Below, piece after piece: positions 27,057 to 34,951 of a stretch of DNA of 64,000 nt (positions are counted from its first letter, which is position 1; the number at the start of each line of letters is the position of its first letter). The DNA is taken from contig NZ_FNAO01000006.1 in NCBI RefSeq assembly GCF_900101815.1, positions 124,001 through 188,000 of the forward strand. The letters run 5' to 3'. A program made the translations under genes and the position numbers. The notes under the pieces are model-generated. The model did not search any database, was not told where the DNA came from, and was given only the letters and a program-made list of their open reading frames with translations. Source of the stretch: Pricia antarctica. Lineage in GTDB: Bacteria; Bacteroidota; Bacteroidia; Flavobacteriales; Flavobacteriaceae.

Positions 27057-28063
27057 CTTAAGGTTACGCCACTTCCTCCCAATTCGGGGAAAATCAGTTT
27101 CCCACCCTCCAGAATTTGGATTCCGTCTGCGATATCTTCTTTGATCAACAGTGGCCCGTCCATATCAACATAATCGAGCTGCGGCAGCAACTGGGCAATG
27201 GCCGAGATGCCGACGGTGGATTCCGTCATACAGCCGACCATGGTTTTTAGTCCTAATTCTTTTGACTTTTGAATCATGCGCAGGGCAGGGGTAAGGCCGC
27301 CACATTTGGTAAGCTTGATATTGATGCCGTTGAAGTGCAGTCCACATTTTTCGACATCGGCTTCCACAATACAGCTTTCGTCCGCGATAACGGGCAATAC
27401 GCTTTTATGCATTACTTTTTCCATGCCAGCCCAATCATCGGCTTTCAGCGGCTGCTCTAAGAACTCTACTCCCAAATCTTTTAGCAAGGGCGCATTTTCG
27501 ATAGTCTCTTCGGCGGTCCAAGCACAGTTGGCATCGACTCGAAACACCGCGCTGGTATGTTTACGGAGTTCCCTTACAATGGCCACGTCATCTTCCGTAC
27601 CCAGTTTTATCTTATAGATGGGCCATGGGGTTTCCTGCATCTTGGAGCGCATTTTTTCTATGGATGCGATACCGATGGTATAATTTGTAATGGGATAATG
27701 ATCAATGGTCGTTCCCCAAATTTCATACAGCGGTTTGCCCAACAGTTTTCCGTAGAGATCGTGTGCCGCCAAATCTAGGGCACAGAGCGCAAAATTGGAG
27801 AGGTTCTTCTGCGAAAGAAATTGATGGAAGGCTTCCGGCTTTTCGAACCGGAAGTTTTCGATATCGCCGCGAACCGCCTCGATTTCATCGGAGAGGCTTT
27901 CCATCGTAATTTTATAATAGGGATTGGAAGTGGTTTCACCGAATCCGGATTTCCCATCCAAAGAAAGCGATACGATCAACGTATCCTGAAAATCGTGGGA
28001 TTCCCTGGAAATACTAAAGGTATGCTTTAAGGGAAGGGTGTATTTTTTAAATTTTAGCTGCAT
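27053..28063 (-). CDS. dipeptide epimerase (L-Ala-D/L-Glu epimerase-like), enolase superfamily
   Basis: A 336-residue muconate lactonising subgroup member of the enolase superfamily. The start at 28063 (MQLKFKKYTLPLKHTFSISR) removes a 15-residue in-frame extension not seen in homologues. The catalytic set is visible: KIK at 151-153, metal ligands Asp177 (RVDAN), Glu203 (FLEQP) and Asp228 (IADES), and Lys253 in LTKCGG. Dipeptide epimerases convert L-Ala-D-Glu from murein to L-Ala-L-Glu for recycling, though other dipeptides are used by some. It is the first gene of the minus-strand group and is coupled to the BioF-like gene. Confidence 0.88.
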   Translation of the reverse strand: MQLKFKKYTLPLKHTFSISRESHDFQDTLIVSLSLDGKSGFGETTSNPYYKITMESLSDEIEAVRGDIENFRFEKPEAFHQFLSQKNLSNFALCALDLAAHDLYGKLLGKPLYEIWGTTIDHYPITNYTIGIASIEKMRSKMQETPWPIYKIKLGTEDDVAIVRELRKHTSAVFRVDANCAWTAEETIENAPLLKDLGVEFLEQPLKADDWAGMEKVMHKSVLPVIADESCIVEADVEKCGLHFNGINIKLTKCGGLTPALRMIQKSKELGLKTMVGCMTESTVGISAIAQLLPQLDYVDMDGPLLIKEDIADGIQILEGGKLIFPELGGSGVTLR

Positions 28064-28090
28064 TAAAATCGTTTTTACGAAGATAGCAAA

Positions 28091-28123
28091 AGACCTGTCA
28101 GGTTTCAAAAACCTAACAGGTCT
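28091..28123. repeat. imperfect palindrome of the ACCTGTCAGGT type
   Basis: AGACCTGTCAGGTTT, four bases of loop, then AACCTAACAGGTCT, with a single mismatch. It lies 28 bp upstream of the epimerase start. From memory, palindromes with this core are frequent in intergenic DNA of Flavobacteria. It could instead be a terminator-like hairpin, but no T-tract follows. Confidence 0.55.
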
Positions 28124-28172
28124 AATTGGGAAGTCTTTTGAGCATACTCCCGATTGATTATGGAATCAATAA

Positions 28173-28904
28173 TTAATAATGATGGACACTTCCCGAAAGT
28201 GATTTCTTATTTTGTACTTTCGGATTCCCCGAATATCCAATATTTCCTCCGCTGCTGGCATCGGCGGTCAGCGCTTCGGAGACTTGTATCTTAACGTTGC
28301 CACCGCTGCTGGCATCGGCGTTACAACTTTTGGTCTTTAGGTCTTTCGCGTTGATATTGCCACCGCTGCTGACATCTACTTCGGCATACTCGGCATCTCC
28401 GGAAATAGTCAGGTTCGCCCCGCTACTGGCATCGATTTCAAGGTTGTCGACCGACAATTCCAATTCAATCAGGGCACCGCTGCTACCGTCGACTTCGAGT
28501 CGATCACTTGATACGATGCTTTCTCCTTGCAAATGTGATCCACTTGAACTTTTTAAAGCGGTCACTTCGGGCAAGGACACGTAGACTTTCTTGGTAGCAT
28601 TGCCGATATTCTCACGGGCGTGAATGCGGAGCTTTCCGTTTTTGATGTCCGTGGCGATCAGATTGATGATATTATCGTCAGCCTCGACCTCGATATTAAA
28701 GTCATTGGCTTGGGTTACATAGACCATTAGGCCTTCCGAAGCGGAGACCTCGGTAAAATCCTCGGTAATTTCACGGGTTTCGGTTACTATTTTGCCGTTT
28801 CCTTTTTTGCCGGTCGTGAAGTCCCCAAGGTTGATGTCGAATCCGCAGGAAGATAAAAATAAGGCTACCAATGCGGCTACCGCAATACGTACTAAAGTTG
28901 TCAT
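28173..28904 (-). CDS. head GIN domain (DUF2807) lipoprotein
   Basis: The 243-residue product begins with a lipoprotein signal (MTTLVRIAVAALVALFLSSC, Cys20). The body is a DUF2807 putative auto-transporter-like beta-helix: a head segment with VTETREITEDFTEVSASEGL, then repeated DASSGGN/DVSSGGN steps near residues 163-220 spaced about 20 apart, as in a right-handed beta solenoid. It is probably periplasmic or surface-exposed. Upstream on the same strand are PspC and PadR genes, an arrangement common in Flavobacteria, so it likely belongs to an envelope-stress operon. Confidence 0.88.
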   Translation of the reverse strand: MTTLVRIAVAALVALFLSSCGFDINLGDFTTGKKGNGKIVTETREITEDFTEVSASEGLMVYVTQANDFNIEVEADDNIINLIATDIKNGKLRIHARENIGNATKKVYVSLPEVTALKSSSGSHLQGESIVSSDRLEVDGSSGALIELELSVDNLEIDASSGANLTISGDAEYAEVDVSSGGNINAKDLKTKSCNADASSGGNVKIQVSEALTADASSGGNIGYSGNPKVQNKKSLSGSVHHY

Positions 28905-29102
28905 GATGCTTGTTTTATGCTGAACTCGTTTCCGTATCTAATACCCCGAAATTTTAAGGGTTTTAGCATTTACCAGAATTTGTACAGCTTTGATTACTAC
29001 TTGTTTTTCGATTGATGTAAAGGTGTTTATTATGATTGTTTTCTAATAGTTTTTAGTCTTGAATTGTTGGATTTAGTTGCTGGATCGTAAATTTCGGTGA
29101 TG

Positions 29103-30920
29103 CTAATTCAAAGAATCCACTTCCCCCTGCAAATCGATATCCATTCCTTCGCGATTAATATGGATTTCATTGTCTCCGTCATTCTCGTTTTCCTTTGCTT
29201 TTAGGTTGATGCCCTCTTTATTGATCTTAAGTTTGAAAGATTCGCCATTCTCTTGAATATCGATATCCACGCCATCCTTATTAATACTAATTTTATTTTT
29301 TTCAGGGGTATCCGTTATTTCCGATTCGGGACATCCCTGACATTCCAGCTCACCGTCGGCACCCATTTTCCATGTAAACTCCTGTAAATCACATCCTCCT
29401 AAATTCCTGTCATTGTCAAAATGGAAACGCCAGCAACGGTAGTTCGATTCGTTCCTGAAATCCAGTACCGTACCCTCTGGAAGCATCAGATTGACACGTA
29501 TTTCTTGGTCCATCATCCTATTTTCCCGCGGCGTAGTGATAAAATCGTTCAAAAATAGGGTGTTGCCCTCTATTTCATAATCATAAACAATAGCAGTTGC
29601 CAGTTCCTCGGCCCTATCGAATGAAGAACCGTCCGATTCCTTTATCATTTCGATGTGGGCGAGGGTATCTTTTGATTTTTCAAGATAGACCTGTACATCG
29701 TCAAGAACAATGACCTCTTCACCTGCTTCGTTGCGGCTAATGGTTCTTCCATCGCCCATCTTTATCGTTCGTTTGTTTCTATAGGCACGGTCATACGAGG
29801 CGATATCAATGCTCAAGGTGTCGTTCAGATCTTGAAAAACCAGTTGTTCCTTACTTTCCACAACATCGGAATACGCCCGGGCGGTCGCCTGCCGAACACC
29901 GAAGACGATGAGCAGTATTATCGATATCAACCACAGGCCGAGTAGGGAGAATTTCGCAATGCTTCCAATGGATTTCAGGTTGTTGACCAGAATTTTCAAT
30001 CCTAAATAAAGTAGGAAGAAAAAGGGAATACCGATGGCAAAAAAGCCTAACAGTGATACGAACCAGATGGGCATATTACTGGCATCGACTACTTGGTATA
30101 GGTTAAGGCCGGGTATATTGACCGCATCGGCGATGCCTACCGTAATCATACCGATAAAGAGACCGATAATCGTCGAGGCACCGATGATGATCAACAGGAT
30201 GCCTATGAATTTACCGATAATTTTAAAGAGGAATAGGATGACATCGCCTACGGTATCAAAAAAGGTCTTGCCGCTGCTTTTTACCCTGTTCCCGACCCCC
30301 TCGTAATCGACGCTCTTAATTTTTTGGGCAACATCATCAAAGCCTTCCTTGACCTTGCGTTCTATATTGCTGATGTTGACATCCTCCCCCCGCATATCGA
30401 GCTTTTGGGAGGTTGTGACCGCTTCGGGTACCAAAAGCCAGAGAAGACCGTAAATCAGAATGAATCCGCCGCTCGAACCGATGGTGAGAATAATCCATAA
30501 CAATCGGATCCATAGCGAATCTATATTGAAATAATGGGCCAATCCCGATGAAACGCCGGCCACATATTTCTGGTCGGTATCGCGATAGAGTTTTCTTGAC
30601 CTTTTAGGTTCGGCCGTGCGTTCATTCGATCGGGGCTCGTCTTCGAAGATATCCTCGTCGACGATATAATCTTCGGGCTGTCCCATGACGGCGATGACCT
30701 CGTCCACCTCTTTTTGGGTAATGACCTGTCGCTCGTTTTCCAATTTTTCATAAAAAAGTTCGGCGATTCGGGCCTCTATATCGGCCAGAATCTCGTCGCT
30801 TCCCGGCGTGTTCGCAAAAGAACGTTTTACGGATTCCAGATAACGCTGCATCTTTAGGTACGCCCCTTCATCGATATGAAAGAGCCTGTTGGCGAGGTTT
30901 ATATTGACTGTCTTGTTCAT
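29103..30920 (-). CDS. PspC domain-containing membrane protein
   Basis: A 605-residue inner-membrane protein. The N-terminal 90 residues are cytoplasmic and helical and contain an HTH-like region with VIAVMGQPEDYIVDEDIF. The PspC domain follows at about 110-170 (KLYRDTDQKYVAGVSSGLAH, then a transmembrane helix with GGFILIYGLLWLLVPE). Three more membrane segments lie near 228-258, 278-300 and 325-345. The C-terminal 260 residues form a large periplasmic domain with acidic ends (INKDGVDIDIQ). PspC proteins sense or protect the membrane under stress. The gene lies between the PadR regulator and the DUF2807 gene, all minus strand. Confidence 0.9.
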   Translation of the reverse strand: MNKTVNINLANRLFHIDEGAYLKMQRYLESVKRSFANTPGSDEILADIEARIAELFYEKLENERQVITQKEVDEVIAVMGQPEDYIVDEDIFEDEPRSNERTAEPKRSRKLYRDTDQKYVAGVSSGLAHYFNIDSLWIRLLWIILTIGSSGGFILIYGLLWLLVPEAVTTSQKLDMRGEDVNISNIERKVKEGFDDVAQKIKSVDYEGVGNRVKSSGKTFFDTVGDVILFLFKIIGKFIGILLIIIGASTIIGLFIGMITVGIADAVNIPGLNLYQVVDASNMPIWFVSLLGFFAIGIPFFFLLYLGLKILVNNLKSIGSIAKFSLLGLWLISIILLIVFGVRQATARAYSDVVESKEQLVFQDLNDTLSIDIASYDRAYRNKRTIKMGDGRTISRNEAGEEVIVLDDVQVYLEKSKDTLAHIEMIKESDGSSFDRAEELATAIVYDYEIEGNTLFLNDFITTPRENRMMDQEIRVNLMLPEGTVLDFRNESNYRCWRFHFDNDRNLGGCDLQEFTWKMGADGELECQGCPESEITDTPEKNKISINKDGVDIDIQENGESFKLKINKEGINLKAKENENDGDNEIHINREGMDIDLQGEVDSLN

Positions 30921-31007
30921 TTTTTTGATTCTTTTCTCCTGAACTTTTATGCTGGGGGCGGTCGAAGCACAGGGTCTATTTGTTGATTGATTTACGTTTT
31001 TACCAGC

Positions 31008-31337
31008 TTATTTATTCTGTGTCACCAAATTGGTGGCCGTTCTCAGTTCGTCCCAGGTGTTGTCCAGTTCTTTCAAAAATAGAATACCGGTCTCCGTCAA
31101 GGCATAGTATTTTCTGGGCGGCCCCGAAGTGGATTCCTCCCAGCGGTAGCTGAGCAGGCCTGCATTTTTTAATCGGGTCAAGAGGGGATAAATGGTACCC
31201 TCGACTACGAGCATCTTGGCGTCTTTGAGGGTATCCAGAATTTCGGAAGCATACTTGTCCTTTCCATTAAGAATGGCCAGAATGCAGTATTCCAGCACCC
31301 CTTTGCGCATTTGTGCCTTTGTATTTTCTACGTTCAT
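31008..31337 (-). CDS. PadR family transcriptional regulator
   Basis: A 109-residue PadR regulator, starting at the ATG at 31337 (MNVENTKAQMRKGVLEYC). The preceding 25 in-frame residues are not family-like. The winged helix has LAILNGKDKYASEILDTL, the recognition region VVEGTIYPLLTRLKNAGLL and the wing YRWEESTSGPPRKYYALTE. PadR proteins are usually repressors of adjacent genes. It is the first gene of a probable operon with the PspC and DUF2807 genes (gaps 87 and 198 bp). The ligand or signal is unknown. Confidence 0.92.
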   Translation of the reverse strand: MNVENTKAQMRKGVLEYCILAILNGKDKYASEILDTLKDAKMLVVEGTIYPLLTRLKNAGLLSYRWEESTSGPPRKYYALTETGILFLKELDNTWDELRTATNLVTQNK

Positions 31338-31543
31338 AATTTCTTTTTGCTTTTTATGCAGTTCCGCTGAATCGGGGGAACGCGGTTTTTGATGTATGGC
31401 CTTTGCCTGCATAGATTGACTGCTAGTACCGAATTTAAGTTCGGTGTTCGTTTTTCGATTTGATGAATAAACTCCTGTTTAGATTTAAGGGGTGTGATGA
31501 GAACCCGATGGGATTAATTACTGATTACTTGCCGTTATTTCTT

Positions 31544-31579
31544 ATCCACTTTCCACTTTCCACTTTCCACTTTCCACTG
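31544..31579. repeat. 7-bp tandem repeat (CTTTCCA)n
   Basis: Five near-perfect copies of the heptamer TTTCCAC run between 31545 and 31579 and fade into CACTGTTCACTGCTCAC. It sits in the gap between the PadR and DUF4870 genes. It looks like an intergenic minisatellite. Confidence 0.75.
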
Positions 31580-31611
31580 TTCACTGCTCACTTTTCACTG
31601 TTCTTTTTCCA

Positions 31612-32094
31612 CTATTTAATAAACTTAATGGTTATTGGATACTCGAATACCTGTCCTTCGTTCGTACGGATTGTCGCTAAAATGGTATAGACGATATTCA
31701 CGATAAATAAAGTGCCCTGAACCAATCCTGCAATACCTAAAGGCAACAACCAGGATCTAAAATTAAAGTTGTCGCTATCAAAATGGATATTCAAATTGTT
31801 GTAATTATTCAGCCGGTCGAACCCGAAAAACCCGATATCAAAAATGTCGGGAAAGAACCCTATAAAAAAAGGAATACTTATAAAACCAAGTACGATGGAG
31901 TAGAGTAGTAGACTGATTTGAAAGTTCAGCGCCTGCTTTCCGTTTTGGTTCACAAACGGATACTCCTCCTTATTGGCTGTCCATAATACCAATGGAATGA
32001 TAAAATTTCCAAAGGGAATAAAGAATTTCGAAAAGGTGGAGGCATGGATTGCCGCGGCTAGATTTCGCTCATGTTTGGTCAAAGTAGTTTCCAT
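31612..32094 (-). CDS. DUF4870 domain-containing membrane protein
   Basis: A 160-residue protein with the DUF4870 (Tic20-like) pattern. Residues about 12-40 read AAAIHASTFSKFFIPFGNFI, followed by KQALNFQISLLLYS, then a hydrophobic segment, a short polar Asn-rich loop and a final membrane segment with GLVQGTLFIVNIVYTILA. Four membrane segments are likely. The family has no established activity. The gene lies upstream of PadR on the same strand, separated by a 270-bp gap with a minisatellite. Confidence 0.88.
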   Translation of the reverse strand: METTLTKHERNLAAAIHASTFSKFFIPFGNFIIPLVLWTANKEEYPFVNQNGKQALNFQISLLLYSIVLGFISIPFFIGFFPDIFDIGFFGFDRLNNYNNLNIHFDSDNFNFRSWLLPLGIAGLVQGTLFIVNIVYTILATIRTNEGQVFEYPITIKFIK

Positions 32095-32201
32095 TGGATA
32101 TTAGTTTCTTATGCAAATATATATCTAAAAGAAGGTACTATGCAAAACAAAGTACTGTAATTTAGTAAAATATTAACATTTATAACTTCGTTAATTTTGG
32201 C

Positions 32202-32209
32202 TACTTTTG
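32202..32209 (+). promoter_or_regulatory. candidate -7 element of the DUF4442 gene
   Basis: TACTTTTG is an exact match to the Bacteroidota TAnnTTTG element, 19 bp before the ATG at 32228. A second match, TAATTTTG, lies at 32192-32199. Confidence 0.45.
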
Positions 32210-32227
32210 AGGAAACCACAAACCATA

Positions 32228-32683
32228 ATGGGCGTTACAGCACAAAAATTCAACAAGTTCACTTTTTTTAAATTACCTGCTGCTTGGTGGACCGGAGTTA
32301 GAGTGAAATCCATTACCGAGCAGCAATGTGTGGTTGCCGTGAAGTACGGATGGCGAAACCAGAACCCTTTTAATTCGATGTTCTGGGCGGTTCAGGGCAT
32401 GGCCGCGGAGCTGAGTACGGGAGCCATGGTCATCAATCAAATACGGGAGAGCGGGAAAAAGATTTCCATGCTTGTTCAAAATAACAATGCGAATTTTTCA
32501 AAAAAAGCTACTGGGAGAATTACGTTTACTTGTGAGGATGGCCATTTGATTCAGGAAGCCATCGATGAGACTGTGGGAACAGGTGAGGGGCAGACTTTTT
32601 GGATGAAGTCCATCGGCGTGAACGAAGACGGGGTGGTCGTTTCAACCTTTAATTTTGAGTGGACGGTAAGGGTTAAAGGTTAG
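32228..32683 (+). CDS. DUF4442 domain-containing (hot-dog thioesterase-like) protein
   Basis: A 151-residue protein; the ATG at 32228 (MGVTAQKFNKFTF) is preferred over an upstream in-frame codon that has no family support. The sequence shows a single hot-dog-fold domain: FNSMFWAVQGMAAELSTGAM in the central helix region and GRITFTCEDG and WMKSIGVNEDG strands. This matches DUF4442, a relative of acyl-CoA thioesterases. Function is unproven. It is the first of several plus-strand single-domain genes. Confidence 0.82.
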   Translation: MGVTAQKFNKFTFFKLPAAWWTGVRVKSITEQQCVVAVKYGWRNQNPFNSMFWAVQGMAAELSTGAMVINQIRESGKKISMLVQNNNANFSKKATGRITFTCEDGHLIQEAIDETVGTGEGQTFWMKSIGVNEDGVVVSTFNFEWTVRVKG

Positions 32684-32794
32684 ATCATAAAGTTTCAACA
32701 TGCCTTGAATTTATTTTGTAACAAAATCTTATTTTCGCTACCAATATTCTGTTGATAAACTCCTAAACATATAAACTTATAAACTTTTTTCAAA

Positions 32795-33592
32795 ATGAAC
32801 GCACACGAAATAGATTACAAAATATTTGGCGAGGAAATGCAATACGTCGAAATTGAGTTGGACCCGAACGAGGCGGTGGTCGCTGAGGCGGGGAGTTTTA
32901 TGATGATGGATTCCGGTATTGATATGGATACCATTTTTGGAGACGGCTCCAATCAAGAAAAAGGAATTTTAGGCAAGATTTTTTCGGCCGGAAAACGAGT
33001 TCTGACGGGTGAAAGCCTTTTTATGACTGCTTTTCTTAACGCGGGGCAGGGCAAGAAGCAGATCAGTTTCGCTTCACCATATCCGGGAAAGATCTTAACT
33101 ATCGACCTTTCGGAAGTTCAAGGGAAGTTTATCTGCCAGAAAGATGCTTTTCTATGCGCGGCAAAAGGCGTGTCCATAGGTATTGAATTCTCAAAGAAAT
33201 TAGGCCGCGGCCTTTTCGGTGGCGAGGGTTTTATCATGCAAAAATTGGAAGGTGATGGACTGGCGTTCGTACATGCGGGAGGTACTTTGGCCAAGAAACA
33301 ATTGGTCGAAGGCGAAGTTTTAAAAGTGGACACGGGCTGCATCGTTGGCTTTACCCAAACGGTCGATTACGATATCGAGTTTGTGGGAGGTATCAAAAAT
33401 ACTCTTTTTGGTGGGGAAGGCCTTTTCTTTGCTACCTTACGGGGTCCCGGAACCGTTTATATTCAATCCTTGCCCTTTAGTCGATTGGCCGGTCGGGTGC
33501 TGGCCTCCATCCCAAGGGGCGGAAAGGATAAAGGCGAAGGCAGTATTTTAGGCGGATTAGGTGATTTGCTGGACGGGGATAATCGTTTCTAA
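32795..33592 (+). CDS. TIGR00266/AIM24 family protein
   Basis: A 265-residue member of the AIM24 family (PF01987). Typical parts are [20 protein letters not shown]-like sequence near the start, [36 protein letters not shown] and the C-terminal [19 protein letters not shown]. No signal peptide is visible, so the protein is cytoplasmic. The family is widespread and its role is unclear; the yeast homologue is mitochondrial. The length is normal. The gene is 111 bp downstream of the DUF4442 gene. Confidence 0.9.
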   Translation: MNAHEIDYKIFGEEMQYVEIELDPNEAVVAEAGSFMMMDSGIDMDTIFGDGSNQEKGILGKIFSAGKRVLTGESLFMTAFLNAGQGKKQISFASPYPGKILTIDLSEVQGKFICQKDAFLCAAKGVSIGIEFSKKLGRGLFGGEGFIMQKLEGDGLAFVHAGGTLAKKQLVEGEVLKVDTGCIVGFTQTVDYDIEFVGGIKNTLFGGEGLFFATLRGPGTVYIQSLPFSRLAGRVLASIPRGGKDKGEGSILGGLGDLLDGDNRF

Positions 33593-33759
33593 AATTGCGA
33601 GCGAAGCGAAGCCATCTTTTGAACAGGAACACAAATGGCGACTTGATTTTTATCTTTTGAACCAGAGTGAGCACAGCGTATCGCATTTTTCGCCTTCTTG
33701 ACCAAGTTCAACAGATTGCCACGCCTTTTCTTGGCGGAGCCAAAAAACGGCTCGCAATT
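33593..33759. repeat. noncoding block bounded by a 10-bp inverted repeat
   Basis: The block starts with AATTGCGAGC (33593-33602) and ends with GCTCGCAATT (33750-33759), an exact inverted pair. Between the two ends the sequence is unlike its coding neighbours: the reverse strand has a short open frame without a recognisable family. It may be a small mobile or REP-like element, or a structured RNA region. I cannot assign it. Confidence 0.4.
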
Positions 33760-33791
33760 GCGTGTTCCCATTAACTATTAATCTCCAATAA

Positions 33792-34445
33792 ATGAGTTTC
33801 AATAAACTATACGATTTCCTCCGTGAGCTTGAAAAGAACAACTCCAAAGACTGGATGGATGACAACCGAAAACGGTATCACGAAAACCGGGATTGGTTCG
33901 CCTCCTGGATCGAGGAATTGAATATCAAGCTACAAAAAGTCGATAAAGACTACACACCCAAACCGGGAAAGAAGGCCCTGAACCGTATCAATAATAATCT
34001 GATGTACCATCCAAATAAACCTACCTATAAAAACCATTTCGGGGCGGGCTTGGACAATCCCAATAAATTTGGAGATTTTTATATCCATATCGGTACCAAC
34101 GAATCGTTTATGGGCGGTGGATATTGGCATCCCGGTACCAAAGTGCTAAAAAGTATCCGCGATGCGATTGATTATAATGGTGACGATTTTCAAAAGGTTT
34201 TGGATAAAAAATCCTTTAGGAAAATGTTTGGCGGCCTGATAGATGACAATCCGTTAAAGACCTCTCCCAAGGGATATCCTGCCGACCATAAACACATCGC
34301 GCTACTGAATCACAAGAGTTTTGCAGTGACCCGACAGGTGACGCAAAAAGAGGTGATGGATTCTGATTTTCAGGATAAGGTAATCGAAGTGTACCAAGAA
34401 ATACTTCCTTTTCGTCGCTATCTGAACAAGGCGGTTACCGTTTGA
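33792..34445 (+). CDS. DUF2461 domain-containing protein
   Basis: A 217-residue member of DUF2461 (TIGR02453). The N-terminus has NKLYDFLRELEKNNSKDWMD, then RINNNLMYHPNKPTYKNHFG, where MYxxxKPxYK is characteristic. The central FYIHIGTNESFMGGGYWHPG and the C-terminal YPADHKHIALLNHKSF follow. Length is as expected. The function is unknown. The gene follows an AIM24 gene after a 200-bp gap that contains the inverted-repeat block. Confidence 0.9.
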   Translation: MSFNKLYDFLRELEKNNSKDWMDDNRKRYHENRDWFASWIEELNIKLQKVDKDYTPKPGKKALNRINNNLMYHPNKPTYKNHFGAGLDNPNKFGDFYIHIGTNESFMGGGYWHPGTKVLKSIRDAIDYNGDDFQKVLDKKSFRKMFGGLIDDNPLKTSPKGYPADHKHIALLNHKSFAVTRQVTQKEVMDSDFQDKVIEVYQEILPFRRYLNKAVTV

Positions 34446-34534
34446 TACAATAAGAAGCAAATTCGGACGTTAGTTAAATATTGTTTAAAAGCTGCGATTT
34501 ATAGTAAAGCCAACCTGCCAAATTTTGTACACCA

Positions 34535-34951
34535 TTGAGAAAAAAAGTTTTTGAAACGCCTTTAGTTATTTGGATTATTGACGATGACCTGGTTTCGCTA
34601 TATGCAACCCGATATCGGATAAAACAATCTGGAAGTAACGCCAAAGTCTTCGATTTTGATACCGCGGAAATCGCTTTGCAAGCTTACTATAAAAATAAAC
34701 AGGATGGACAAGAATTACCCCATATCATCTTTTTAGATTTGATTATGCCCGGAATGAGCGGATGGCAGTTTTTGGAACAACTTGCCAAAATTTCGGAAGC
34801 GCGCAAGAAAACCCAAGTCTACGTACTTTCGGCCTTTTCGAATTCTAAAGACCGGATGCAGGCCAAGGAACATACGGCCATTATCGGTCATTATGACAAA
34901 CCGCTTTCCAGAATCGATATGGATCGGACGTTGTTGACTGTTAACCCCTAA
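34535..34951 (+). CDS. single-domain response regulator
   Basis: The 138-residue product is a lone receiver domain. It has the acidic pocket IIDDD near residue 15, the phospho-acceptor Asp in HIIFLDLIMPGMSG at about 68, the Thr/Ser site in VYVLSAFSNS and a final conserved Lys in HYDKPLSR. No output domain is present, so it probably works by protein contact. The best start is a TTG at 34535, as no ATG lies nearby. No kinase or phosphatase is adjacent. It overlaps the M81 peptidase gene tail to tail by 4 bp. Confidence 0.88.
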   Translation: MRKKVFETPLVIWIIDDDLVSLYATRYRIKQSGSNAKVFDFDTAEIALQAYYKNKQDGQELPHIIFLDLIMPGMSGWQFLEQLAKISEARKKTQVYVLSAFSNSKDRMQAKEHTAIIGHYDKPLSRIDMDRTLLTVNP

